Position numbers and translations under genes: made by a program
Shown here: piece by piece, positions 40,018-48,309 of the stretch
How the letters are laid out: each line of letters starts with the position of its first letter
Numbering within the stretch: the stretch's first letter is position 1
Source of the DNA: UBA5796 sp040752455
GTDB lineage: Bacteria; Chloroflexota; Anaerolineae; Anaerolineales; Villigracilaceae
Length of the DNA stretch: 64,000 nucleotides
Assembly: GCA_049324115.1 (NCBI GenBank)
Contig: JBMOMN010000020.1
Span: forward strand, 290,011 to 354,010
Direction: 5' to 3'
Notes under the pieces: generated by a model
Database searches by the model: none
What the model was told of the DNA's origin: nothing
Seen by the model: the letters and a program-made list of their open reading frames with translations, nothing else

Positions 40018-42483
40018 ATGCAGTCATCATTGGAAAAACTCCGCAAATTCTTCACGCTCGAAAAAGAAAAGGGCTACGAGGATACAGCAATCATCGGCGG
40101 GCTGGCCAAGATCCTCGATTTTTGGGAAGCAGAAGCCCGCAACGATGGCGTGCCTGAAGAAACCATCCAACTGGTCGCCTCCCGCCTGCGGGATTACCAC
40201 CGTCTCACCCCCGAATCGCGAGCCGAGATGCTCAAGGGCGTCTGGAAGCGCGTCATCGGCAGGACGGATGAGGGGGAGTCCCGGCCCGAAGCGCCGGCCC
40301 GCCCCGCGCCAGGCCCGGATGAGCGGCCCGCGTCCGTTAAACGGGAGCAGCCGTCCCCCCGTCCCGCTCCGGGGATTGCCGCAGCGCGTCCCGGCGCGGT
40401 CACCAGTCAAACTCCCGCCGAACTCAACGCCAAACTGACCGTCCTCTCCGGCGTGGGGCCGCGCAACGCCCAATCGCTGACAAAGCTCGGCATGTTCACC
40501 CTGGGCGACATGCTCTACTACTTTCCGCGCCGCTACGACGATTACAGCCAGCTCAAGCCGATCAAAAGCCTGTGGTACGGCGAGAGCGTGACCGTCATCG
40601 GCACGGTGCAAAGCGTCTACTCGCGCCCGATCAAAGGCGGCAAGGCCACCCTGGTGGAGATCATCATCTCGGACGGCACGGCCTCGCTGCGGCTGTCGTT
40701 CTTCAACCAGCCCTGGATGGCCAACCGGCTCAAGGCGGGCGAGGCCATTTCGGTCTCCGGCAGGGTCGAGCAATACCTGGGGCGGCTGGTAATGAACAGC
40801 CCGGATTGGGAAATGGTCGAGGTCGAGAACCTGCACACCAACCGGATCGTGCCGGTCTACGCGCTGACCGAGGGCATCCTGCAAAAGTGGCTGCGTAAAC
40901 TGATGAACCAGGTGGTCACGCACTGGGCGCCGCGCGTCGCCGACCCGTTGCCCGAGGCCGTGCTGGAATCGGCGCGCCTCTCAGACCTGGGCATGGCGAT
41001 CCTGCAAACCCATTTCCCCGATTCGCAGGAGGAACTCAAGGCCGCCCGCCGCCGCCTGGCTTTCGACGAGATCTTCTTCCTGCAAATGGGCGTGCTGCGC
41101 CAGAAACGCGACTGGCAGTCGGTGGAGGCGCGGGCCTTCGAAGTGCCGGATGAGTGGTTCGAGGCCCGGCTGAAGACCCTGCCCTTCGAGTTGACCAGCG
41201 CCCAGCAGCGCGCCCTGTCCGAGATGCGCGCCGACCTGAAATCCGGCGCGCCGATGAACCGGCTCTTGCAGGGCGACGTCGGCTCCGGGAAAACCGTCGT
41301 AGCGGCTTTGGCCGCGCACATCATCGTCCAGAACGGGGCGCAGGCGGCCATCATGGCCCCCACCTCCATTCTGGCCGAGCAGCATTTCCGTAGCCTGTCG
41401 AGGCTGCTGTCCGAGGGCGAGGACGGCCTGCCCGAAGGGACGATCCGCCTGCTGGTGGGCGACACGCCCGAAAGCGAAAAGGAAGACATCCGGGCGGGGC
41501 TGGCCGGCGGCGGGATCAAGGTCGTCATCGGCACCCACGCCCTGCTCGAAGAGCCGGTCCAGTTCGCCGACCTGCAACTGGTCGTGATTGACGAGCAGCA
41601 CCGTTTCGGTGTGGAACAACGCGCCGTCCTGCGCAGCAAGGGCAGCACCCCCCACCTGCTGGTGATGACCGCCACGCCCATCCCGCGCTCGCTGGCCCTG
41701 ACCCTGTACGGCGACCTGGAACTCTCGATCATGGACGAGATGCCCGCCGGGCGCCAGCCGATTGCCACCTACATCCTGACCCCGCGCGAGCGCGAACGGG
41801 CCTATACTTTGCTGCGCTCGCAGATCAAGGATGACCACCAGGCCTTCATCGTTTACCCGCTGATCGAAGAAAGCGACAAAAGCGACCGCCCGGCTGCGGT
41901 GGCCGAACACGCCCGCCTGCAGAAGGAAGTCTTCGCGGACCTGAAGCTGGGATTGCTGCACGGGAAGATGCGCCCCGACGAAAAAGACGAGGTGATGCTC
42001 AAGTTCCGCAACAAGGAATACGACATCCTGGTCGCGACCACCGTGGTCGAAGTTGGCGTGGACGTGCCCAACGCGACCGTGATGCTGATCGAAGGGGCCA
42101 ACAACTTCGGCCTGGCGCAGCTCCACCAGTTGCGCGGACGGGTCGGGCGCGGCGAGGCCCAGTCTTTCTGCCTGTTGATCCCCGACCAGGAAGACAAGAC
42201 CGAGAACGAACGCCTGCAGGCCATGGTCGAGACCAACGACGGTTTCATCCTGGCCGAGCGCGACCTGCAGCAGCGCGGTCCCGGCGAATTCCTGGGCACG
42301 CGCCAATCGGGCTACGCCACCACGCTAAAGATGGCCAGCCTGACCGACATCGAACTGGTCGAACTGGCCCGCGAACAGGCCGCGGGCGTGTTCGAGCGCG
42401 ACCCCGACCTGACCCAACCCGAACATGCCCTGCTGTCTGAAGCCGTCGAACGCTTCTGGACCGGCAAAGGAGACGTGAGTTAA
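40018..42483 (+). CDS. recG: ATP-dependent DNA helicase RecG
   Basis: An 821-residue superfamily 2 helicase that remodels stalled replication forks. An OB-fold wedge domain lies at about 140-300 (LSGVGPRNAQSLTKLGMFTLGDML, FPRRYDDYS). Helicase motifs include Walker A GDVGSGKT, DEQH (VIDEQHRFGV), TATPIPRSLALTLYGDL and QLRGRVGRG. The first 130 residues are an extension absent from E. coli RecG (693 residues), with a helical start and a Pro/Arg-rich linker. The transcript is probably leaderless. The stop overlaps the coaD start by one base. Confidence 0.96.
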   Translation: MQSSLEKLRKFFTLEKEKGYEDTAIIGGLAKILDFWEAEARNDGVPEETIQLVASRLRDYHRLTPESRAEMLKGVWKRVIGRTDEGESRPEAPARPAPGPDERPASVKREQPSPRPAPGIAAARPGAVTSQTPAELNAKLTVLSGVGPRNAQSLTKLGMFTLGDMLYYFPRRYDDYSQLKPIKSLWYGESVTVIGTVQSVYSRPIKGGKATLVEIIISDGTASLRLSFFNQPWMANRLKAGEAISVSGRVEQYLGRLVMNSPDWEMVEVENLHTNRIVPVYALTEGILQKWLRKLMNQVVTHWAPRVADPLPEAVLESARLSDLGMAILQTHFPDSQEELKAARRRLAFDEIFFLQMGVLRQKRDWQSVEARAFEVPDEWFEARLKTLPFELTSAQQRALSEMRADLKSGAPMNRLLQGDVGSGKTVVAALAAHIIVQNGAQAAIMAPTSILAEQHFRSLSRLLSEGEDGLPEGTIRLLVGDTPESEKEDIRAGLAGGGIKVVIGTHALLEEPVQFADLQLVVIDEQHRFGVEQRAVLRSKGSTPHLLVMTATPIPRSLALTLYGDLELSIMDEMPAGRQPIATYILTPRERERAYTLLRSQIKDDHQAFIVYPLIEESDKSDRPAAVAEHARLQKEVFADLKLGLLHGKMRPDEKDEVMLKFRNKEYDILVATTVVEVGVDVPNATVMLIEGANNFGLAQLHQLRGRVGRGEAQSFCLLIPDQEDKTENERLQAMVETNDGFILAERDLQQRGPGEFLGTRQSGYATTLKMASLTDIELVELAREQAAGVFERDPDLTQPEHALLSEAVERFWTGKGDVS

Positions 42484-43001
42484 TGATCCGTGCGGTATTC
42501 CCCGGCACTTTCGACCCCATCCATTACGGCCACATGGACATCGCCCGGCGGGCCGTGCGGTTGTTCGACGAGCTGATCGTGGCGGTGTTCGACCGCCCGC
42601 TCAAATCATTGATGTTCGACCCGGATGAACGCATTTACCTGGTGCGGCAGGCGTTTCTCGACGAACCCCGGATCAAGGTGATCGGCTACAGCGGCCTGAC
42701 GGTGGACTTCTGCCGCAAGGTGGATGCCCAGGTGATCGTGCGCGGCCTGCGGGTCTTCTCGGACTTCGAGTTCGAGTTCCGCATGGCCCTGGCCAACCAC
42801 CGCCTCGTCCCCGATATCGAGAGCGTGGCCCTGATCACCAACGAGGAGCACACCTTCCTCTCATCCACCACGGTGCGCGAGATCGCCATGCTCCAAGGTG
42901 ACGTATCCAGCATGGTCCCGATCCATGTCGAGGAGGCCTTGAAGCGCAAAATCGTCGAAACACCCGACGGCCTGGTGCCGCCCAATGCGCTGCGGGATTG
43001 A
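42483..43001 (+). CDS. coaD: Phosphopantetheine adenylyltransferase
   Basis: A 172-residue nucleotidyltransferase that makes dephospho-CoA from 4'-phosphopantetheine and ATP. Marks are PGTFDPIHYGHMDI (HYGH at 14-17), VRGLRVFSDFEFEFRMALANHRL and LSSTTVREIA. Length is slightly above the usual 160. It is translationally coupled to recG (TAATG). Confidence 0.95.
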   Translation: MIRAVFPGTFDPIHYGHMDIARRAVRLFDELIVAVFDRPLKSLMFDPDERIYLVRQAFLDEPRIKVIGYSGLTVDFCRKVDAQVIVRGLRVFSDFEFEFRMALANHRLVPDIESVALITNEEHTFLSSTTVREIAMLQGDVSSMVPIHVEEALKRKIVETPDGLVPPNALRD

Positions 43002-43046
43002 TTTATAATAATAAAAGCCGCGCCTGCCTAGTCTGCGGAGGAATTT

Positions 43047-43520
43047 ATGGACATCGAACATTTGATTGACCGCCTGGAAGAACTGTTCAACGAGAGTCGC
43101 AGTTTCCCGCTGACGAAGACCGTCTTCGTGGACGAAGACCGGATGCTGGACATCATTGACCAGATGCGCATCTCCATCCCCGAAGAGATCAAAAAAGCGC
43201 GCCAGACGCTGGCCCAGAAAGACCGCATCATCGCCCAGGCCCAGGAGGAAGCCAGCCGCAAGGTCGCCCTGGCCGACGAGAAGGTCGCCGAGTTGACCAA
43301 CCGGGATGCGATCGTCGAGCAGGCCCAGGCCCGCGCCGAACAGATCCTCAACCAAGCCCGGGCCGACGCAGCCGCCACCCGCAAGGACGCCGACGATTAC
43401 GTGCTCGATTCGCTCAACTTCCTTGAGCGCGAACTCGACAAACTCATCACCCAGGTGCGCAACGGGATCGTGACCATCGAAAACGAGCGCTACCGCGAAG
43501 AAAATCCCCCCAGCGCGTAA
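43047..43520 (+). CDS. Coiled-coil protein, ATPase-b/DivIVA-like
   Basis: A 157-residue soluble protein. Residues 45-110 form a long amphipathic helix (KKARQTLAQKDRIIAQAQEEASRK-type heptads, EQILNQARADAAATRKDAD) like DivIVA or ATP synthase b stalks, but with no membrane segment. The function is not known; such genes often follow coaD in related genomes (recollection, not checked). It has TATAAT at 43004-43009 and a GGAGGA site, so it may have its own promoter. Confidence 0.65.
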   Translation: MDIEHLIDRLEELFNESRSFPLTKTVFVDEDRMLDIIDQMRISIPEEIKKARQTLAQKDRIIAQAQEEASRKVALADEKVAELTNRDAIVEQAQARAEQILNQARADAAATRKDADDYVLDSLNFLERELDKLITQVRNGIVTIENERYREENPPSA

Positions 43521-43535
43521 TTTTACAAAGAAACC

Positions 43536-43570
43536 AACGTCCCGAAGGTTCGAAACCTTCGGGACGTTTT
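43536..43570. terminator. Strong bidirectional terminator
   Basis: AACGTCCCGAAGGTT and AACCTTCGGGACGTT form a perfect 15-bp stem with a 3-nt loop, followed by TTTT; it separates converging genes. Confidence 0.85.
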
Positions 43571-43573
43571 GAC

Positions 43574-44437
43574 TTAACCTGCAAACTCGAACGTCGGCAG
43601 CCCTTCGGTTTGGGTCTCGACCCGGAACAGCCCGCCCGATAAAGGATATTCGTCCAATTCCTGGGGATTGAGACCGGCGCGGGCCGAGGTGACGTACAAC
43701 TCGGTCAGCGATTCCCCGCCGAAGACGCAGGAGGTCACGTGGCGGGCCGGGACCGGGAGGGTCTGCGCCAGCTTCCCGTCGGCCGTCCAGCGGCTGACGG
43801 CGGATCCGCCCCAGAGCGCGATCCACAGGTTGCCCTCGCGGTCCGAGGTCATGCCGTCGGGCCAGCCGAGCGCGGGCGGGACGTGGATGAGCGCTTTCCC
43901 GTCGCCGAGTTTGCCGGTGTCGAGGTCGTAGGGATAGGCCATGACGGTGCGGGTGGGCGTGTCAATGTAGTACAGCGTGCGGTAATCCGCGCTCCAGGCC
44001 AGGCCGTTCGAGATGCGGATCCCGCCCAGGAGGCGGGTGACGGAGCCGTCGGCGCGGAACGAGTACAGGCTGCCGCTGGCGGCTTTCTCGTCCATGTCCA
44101 TCGTTCCGGCCAGGAAGCGCCCGGCGGGGTCGCATTTGCCGTCGTTGAAGCGGTTGGTTGGCGGTTCGTCGCCCAGGGAGGCGAGAAGAGTCCATTTGGC
44201 GGCGGGCAGGCTAAAGGTCCCGACCGAGGCTCTCAGGGCCATGACCAGGCCCCCGCAGCGGCTTGGGGCCAGGCATCCGACCGGTTCGTCGAGCCGGTAA
44301 ACGTCATCCTGGCCTGACTCCGGGTGAAAGCAATGGACCTGCCGGGCGAGGATGTCCACCCAATAGAGCCGGTCCTGGTGCCAGGCCGGGCCTTCGCCGA
44401 GGATGGCGCGGGCCTCGAGGACGGGTTCGGCCTGCAC
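43574..44437 (-). CDS. SMP-30/gluconolactonase-like protein
   Basis: A 287-residue six-bladed beta-propeller. The metal ligands of the family are in place: Glu15 (ILGEGPAWH), Asn in NRFNDGKCDP, Asn in RISNGLAWS and Asp in WPDGMTSD. Members hydrolyse sugar lactones or related esters with a divalent metal. The GTG start at 44437 shares one base with the TAG of corA, implying coupled translation. The physiological substrate is unknown. Confidence 0.87.
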   Translation of the reverse strand: MQAEPVLEARAILGEGPAWHQDRLYWVDILARQVHCFHPESGQDDVYRLDEPVGCLAPSRCGGLVMALRASVGTFSLPAAKWTLLASLGDEPPTNRFNDGKCDPAGRFLAGTMDMDEKAASGSLYSFRADGSVTRLLGGIRISNGLAWSADYRTLYYIDTPTRTVMAYPYDLDTGKLGDGKALIHVPPALGWPDGMTSDREGNLWIALWGGSAVSRWTADGKLAQTLPVPARHVTSCVFGGESLTELYVTSARAGLNPQELDEYPLSGGLFRVETQTEGLPTFEFAG

Positions 44438-45369
44438 TAGAACCAGTCCCGTTTGGCGAAGATGTAAACCGCGATACCGGTCAGCCCGACGGAAATGCCC
44501 AGGGTGAAGAGGAAAGCCAGCGGGTTGTCTGCAAAGGGAAGCTTGACGTTCATGCCGAAGAATGAGGCGACAATGGTCGGCAGGTTGAGCACGATGGTCA
44601 GGGCAGCCAGCAGTTTCATCACCACGTTGAGGTTGTTGGAGATGATCGAGGCGAAGGCATCCACCATCGAGTTGAGGATGTTGGTGCTGATGTTGGTCAT
44701 TTCGATGGCCTGCATGTTTTCGGTCAGCACGTCTTCGAGCAGTTCGCGGTCTTCCTCGTACTGGCGGAAGATCTGGCTGCGCTGGAGGCGTTCGAGCATC
44801 AGCTCGTTCGATTTGAGGGCCGTGGTGAAATAGACCAGGCTCTTCTGGTATTTGAGGATCTCCATCAATTCGCGGTTGCGGGTGGACTGCTGGAGTTTGT
44901 CTTCGAGGGCGTCCACCGTTTTGTTGATCTGGCGCAAGTGGGAGAGATAGCGGCTGGCCGAGGTCAGGAAGATGTGCAACACGAAGCGGTTACGCTTGGT
45001 GGTGCTGATGCCCCTGAGATGGCCCGCGACCAGCTCGCGCAGGATGGGATGTTCCATCTTGCAGATGGTCACGATAAAGCTGTCGGTCAGGATGATGCCG
45101 AGGGGGATGGTGGTGTAGGGCACGTCTTCGCCAGTGCCCTGGAAATAAGGAATTCGCAACAGGATGAGCAGGAAACCGTTGTCGCGTTCGACGCGGGCCA
45201 TTTCGTCCATGTCGAGCGGATAAGTGATCATATCCGTCGGGATGTCCCATGCCTCCAGTTGGGCAATTTCTTCGAGGGTGGGGTCAATTACATTGACCCA
45301 GCAGCCGTTGGCCAGCTTTTCCGTTACCTGCATATCTTCGGAGGTGGTCTTGCGGTAAATGGTGAGCAT
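44437..45369 (-). CDS. corA: CorA-family Mg2+/Co2+ transporter
   Basis: A 310-residue member of the CorA/Mrs2 family. A long cytosolic N-domain with the stalk helix is followed by two membrane helices, and the signature GMN (FFGMNVKLP) closes the first. It forms pentameric cation channels, mainly for Mg2+. AAGGAG supports the ATG at 45369 rather than the one at 45384. The gene overlaps the SMP-30 gene by one base. Confidence 0.93.
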   Translation of the reverse strand: MLTIYRKTTSEDMQVTEKLANGCWVNVIDPTLEEIAQLEAWDIPTDMITYPLDMDEMARVERDNGFLLILLRIPYFQGTGEDVPYTTIPLGIILTDSFIVTICKMEHPILRELVAGHLRGISTTKRNRFVLHIFLTSASRYLSHLRQINKTVDALEDKLQQSTRNRELMEILKYQKSLVYFTTALKSNELMLERLQRSQIFRQYEEDRELLEDVLTENMQAIEMTNISTNILNSMVDAFASIISNNLNVVMKLLAALTIVLNLPTIVASFFGMNVKLPFADNPLAFLFTLGISVGLTGIAVYIFAKRDWF

Positions 45370-45384
45370 GGGTTTCTCCTTCAT

Positions 45385-45600
45385 TACGGTATGGCAAACA
45401 GGAATTACGGCGGATGGCGCATGTCATCCTCCGTGATGAGCAAGTGTGTGGAATCAAGGTGCAAACGCGCAGTCCCAGCCGTACTGGGAGGCTTACGGTC
45501 CGCAGAACCCGATAAATCGCTTTCTTCTATCGCAGGCATCTTATTTCCTTGCCAGTGGTCTGGCCTGTGTATTTTACTCCCTATCGCGGGAGAAAAGCAA
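45385..45600 (-). ncRNA. Possible structured leader of corA
   Basis: No gene. On the minus strand the 215 nt before corA can form several hairpins: CTCCC/GGGAG, CAGGC...GCCTG around GCCA/TGGC, and CCCAG/CTGGG. Cation transporter leaders often hold riboswitches, but I cannot match a known class here. GAATCAAGGTGCAAA (about 45451-45465) also occurs beside the MITE-like element at 14471. Confidence 0.25.
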
Positions 45601-45611
45601 CTTGCAATTCC

Positions 45612-45660
45612 TTGACAGGTAAGTCACTTGGCGGTAATATTCATTTCGATAACAATCGAA
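45612..45660 (+). promoter_or_regulatory. Promoter and operator of the DUF2087 regulator pair
   Basis: TTGACA (45612-45617), a 17-nt spacer and TAATAT (45635-45640). TTCGAT-AACA-ATCGAA (45645-45660), a perfect inverted repeat, lies on the transcription start, as expected for ArsR-type autorepression. Confidence 0.72.
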
Positions 45661-45682
45661 TTAGATTTACGGAAGTGAAACT

Positions 45683-46261
45683 ATGAGCACAGAACAACCC
45701 AACGTGCTCGATTTCGTCAAAGCCATGTCGGACGCCGAGCGGCTCAAGATCATCGGGATGCTGACCCAGCGTCCGGCCAGAGCCAAGGAAGTCGCCGCCG
45801 AACTGGGCCTCCCGTTCCGGGAGGCCTTCCACCACCTGTCGTTCCTGAAATTCGTCGGCGTGGTGCGCTCGGATACCAGCGAGTACAGCCAGGATTCGGT
45901 TTACGAACTCAACCCCGAAGGGATGGAAGCGCTGGCCAAAGCGCGCCTGTCCGAGTCCCGCAAGGGCTACACCCCCGCCCCGCACCTGGACGAAAAGACG
46001 CGCAAGGTGCTTGCCACCTTCCTCAACCCGGACGGGTCCATCCGCCAAATCCCCAACTCGATCCGCTACCCAGACCGGATGCGGATCATCCTCGACTACC
46101 TGGTCGAGGCTTTCACCCCCGGCGCGACCTACACCGAGAAGGAAGTCAACACCATCATCCGCCGCTTCAACGTGGACGTTTCCGGCCTGCGCCGCGACCT
46201 GGTGGATGCCGGTCTGCTGGCCCGCGAGCGTGACGGCTCGAAGTACTGGAGGCCCGAATGA
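45683..46261 (+). CDS. ArsR-like regulator with DUF2087 domain, first copy
   Basis: A 192-residue protein. The N-terminal winged helix (VLDFVKAMSDAERLKIIGMLTQRPARAKEVAAELGL, FHHLSFLKFVGVV) is ArsR-like; no Cys metal site is seen. The C-terminal DUF2087 domain has FLNPDGSIRQIPNSIRYPDRM, YTEKEVNTIIRRFNVDVSGLRRDLVDAGLL. The ligand is unknown. It overlaps its paralogue by ATGA and is preceded by a strong promoter with an inverted repeat it may bind. Confidence 0.83.
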   Translation: MSTEQPNVLDFVKAMSDAERLKIIGMLTQRPARAKEVAAELGLPFREAFHHLSFLKFVGVVRSDTSEYSQDSVYELNPEGMEALAKARLSESRKGYTPAPHLDEKTRKVLATFLNPDGSIRQIPNSIRYPDRMRIILDYLVEAFTPGATYTEKEVNTIIRRFNVDVSGLRRDLVDAGLLARERDGSKYWRPE

Positions 46262-46821
46262 GCGAGAACCCCGAACTGGTGACGTTCTTCAAGGCCCTGG
46301 CGGATGCCAACCGGCTCAAGATCGTCGGACTCCTGGCCCAGCAGCCCTACTCGGTGGAGGAACTCGCCGCTCTCCTGGACCTGAAGCCGTCCACCGTTTC
46401 GCATCATTTGTCCCGGCTGGCGGAGGTCGGACTGGTCAGCGCCCGGGCCGAGGGATATTACAACGTCTACAGGCTCGACCGGTCTGCCCTCGAAGCGACC
46501 ACGCGCGGCATCCTGTCCTCCGAGCAGATGGCAAGCGTCGTTGAAGATGTAGACCTGGACGCCTACGACCGCAGAGTCGTCGAGGATTATTCCCGCCCCG
46601 ACGGGAGCCTGAAAACCATCCCCGCCCAGCGCAAAAAGCTGGAAGCCGTGCTACGTTACGTGGTCAAAGCCTTCGAGCCGGGGACGCGTTACAGCGAGAA
46701 GCAGGTCAACGAGGTCCTGTCCCGCTTCCATGAGGACACCGCCTCCCTGCGGCGCGAACTGGTCGGTTCAAAGTTGATGAGCCGCGAGGGTGGCGGCGGC
46801 GACTATTGGAGGATCGCGTAG
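46258..46821 (+). CDS. ArsR-like regulator with DUF2087 domain, second copy
   Basis: A 187-residue paralogue of the preceding protein, with the same order: ArsR winged helix (LVTFFKALADANRLKIVGLLAQQPYSVEELAALL, VSHHLSRLAEVGLV) and DUF2087 (YSRPDGSLKTIPAQRKKLEAVLRY, YSEKQVNEVLSRFHEDTASLRRELV). The two may form a heterodimer, the second being closer to a classic ArsR reading head. It starts within the stop of the first copy. Confidence 0.83.
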   Translation: MSENPELVTFFKALADANRLKIVGLLAQQPYSVEELAALLDLKPSTVSHHLSRLAEVGLVSARAEGYYNVYRLDRSALEATTRGILSSEQMASVVEDVDLDAYDRRVVEDYSRPDGSLKTIPAQRKKLEAVLRYVVKAFEPGTRYSEKQVNEVLSRFHEDTASLRRELVGSKLMSREGGGGDYWRIA

Positions 46822-46860
46822 AGCGCAGGTCACAGCAAAGCTCTCGAAAGGCAAAACACC

Positions 46861-47745
46861 ATGAGCAAAACAACCAACAGAACTGAAGCCGTGATCGGTC
46901 AATTGATGCGGTTTTACCGTCGAACACCGCTCCATTCCGCCAAAATGGGAAAATTTTTAGCCGGCATCCTGTCACGCCTGGTTGTATTTCGTAAAAACCC
47001 ACTGGTTATCAAGGAGATTGATAACGTCCGGTTTGAACTGGACCTCCGCGAAGTGATCGATTCGTCGCTTTACTTCTCCGGTACGTTCGAAGCAGGGATA
47101 GAAATGCTCATCAACTCCCTGGTCAAGCCCGGGATGGCAAGCCTTGATATCGGAGCCAATATTGGTTACCACACCTTTAGAATGGCAGGGCTGGTCGAAA
47201 AAGGCGGACAAGTCTATGCAGTTGAACCAACCAGTTGGGCTTATCGAAAACTTCTTCGCAATGCAGCATTGAACCCCCATTTTGAAAATATCACTTTTTT
47301 CCAGGTCGGATTTAGCGATTCGGATATCGGAAAGGTCCAGACACAGTTCCAATCCAGTTATCGCCTGGATGGAAAACATCAACTCGCGCTGGAAACGATC
47401 GAATTGATCACCCTGGACACTTTCATAGCACGTGAAAAAATTAAGAAAATAGACTTTATCAAACTGGACGTAGACGGTTTCGAAGGGAAAGTGCTAAAGG
47501 GAGCAGTCCGGTTATTGCGTGAAGCAAAGCCCATCATCCTGATGGAAATTAATCCGTCTGAGATGCTCGAAAACGGAGACGACCCCGATGATATGGCTTG
47601 GATATTGAGGGATGCAGGCTATTCTTTTGAGACTACGGACGGAAAACCCATTGACGACTTGTCGGCTTATTGGCGTGACACAATGGGCCGGTCAACCATG
47701 ATACTGGCCCGAAACCAAACAGAAAGCAGATTACTCCAATCGTAA
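46861..47745 (+). CDS. FkbM-family methyltransferase
   Basis: A 294-residue SAM-dependent methyltransferase: motif I SLDIGANIGYHTFRMAG, acidic loop VYAVEP, and FIKLDVDGFEGKVLKGA typical of FkbM proteins. These O-methylate sugars or natural products, often in surface glycan loci. Base composition is visibly lower in GC than the neighbours on both sides, and no glycan genes are adjacent, so the gene may have been acquired. A 39-nt gap separates it from the regulators. Confidence 0.87.
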   Translation: MSKTTNRTEAVIGQLMRFYRRTPLHSAKMGKFLAGILSRLVVFRKNPLVIKEIDNVRFELDLREVIDSSLYFSGTFEAGIEMLINSLVKPGMASLDIGANIGYHTFRMAGLVEKGGQVYAVEPTSWAYRKLLRNAALNPHFENITFFQVGFSDSDIGKVQTQFQSSYRLDGKHQLALETIELITLDTFIAREKIKKIDFIKLDVDGFEGKVLKGAVRLLREAKPIILMEINPSEMLENGDDPDDMAWILRDAGYSFETTDGKPIDDLSAYWRDTMGRSTMILARNQTESRLLQS

Positions 47746-47770
47746 CGAGTGTCGAATGATCCCAACCAAA

Positions 47771-47802
47771 AAGCCCCCGGTGTTTTACACCGGGGGCTTC
47801 TT
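47771..47802. terminator. Bidirectional terminator between FkbM and csp genes
   Basis: AAGCCCCCGGTGT and ACACCGGGGGCTT form a 13-bp stem with a TTT loop; T-rich flanks on both sides. Confidence 0.82.
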
Positions 47803-47815
47803 CAGTCAGTGTGGT

Positions 47816-48025
47816 TTAGACCTTGACCACGTTGGCAGCCTGGGGACCTTTCGGACCCTGCTCCACCGTGAACTCGACCTTCTGGCCTTCGTCGAGGTTG
47901 CGGAAACCGTTGCCCTCGATGGCCGAGAAGTGGACGAAGACGTCCGGGCCGCCCTCGCGAGCGATGAACCCGTAGCCTTTGGTCCCGTTGAACCATTTGA
48001 CTGTGCCGATGATACGGTCTGACAT
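47816..48025 (-). CDS. csp: Cold-shock protein, CspA family
   Basis: A 69-residue cold-shock domain protein that binds single-stranded RNA and DNA. RNP1 is KGYGFI, RNP2 is VFVHFSAI, and the closing strand is GPQAANVVKV. AAGGAG supports the ATG at 48025. The promoter lies about 140 nt upstream, leaving a long leader with an intrinsic terminator, a setting that allows control by leader RNA. Confidence 0.95.
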   Translation of the reverse strand: MSDRIIGTVKWFNGTKGYGFIAREGGPDVFVHFSAIEGNGFRNLDEGQKVEFTVEQGPKGPQAANVVKV

Positions 48026-48095
48026 TGTTTTGCTCCTTATAGCAAATGAGAAGGGTAGTTCAGGCACTTGTTTCGTTCCATCGGACCAGCCAAAC

Positions 48096-48122
48096 AAAAA
48101 GCTCACGGTCGTACCGTGAGCC
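48096..48122 (-). terminator. Terminator-like hairpin inside the csp leader
   Basis: On the minus strand GCTCACGGT pairs with ACCGTGAGC around a 3-nt loop, followed by five T. It lies about 70 nt before the csp ATG and downstream of its promoter. Confidence 0.6.
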
Positions 48123-48170
48123 ACTTACGTTTTACTTCCAACGTGAACTTACAGTATTCCTTCGAGCCGA

Positions 48171-48199
48171 AGGATAGCACAGAGATGGAACGGTGTCAA
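48171..48199 (-). promoter_or_regulatory. Promoter of csp
   Basis: On the minus strand TTGACA (48194-48199), a 17-nt spacer and TATCCT (48171-48176). Confidence 0.65.
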
Positions 48200-48309
48200 T
48201 AATATTTGCACCCCAAAAAATCAAGCGTTTTGTCCACAAAGAAGCCATTCTCACGGATTCGGGTTTAAGTGTATACTGCGCTTGTCTATCAAATCTTGAG
48301 GAGGCAGGT

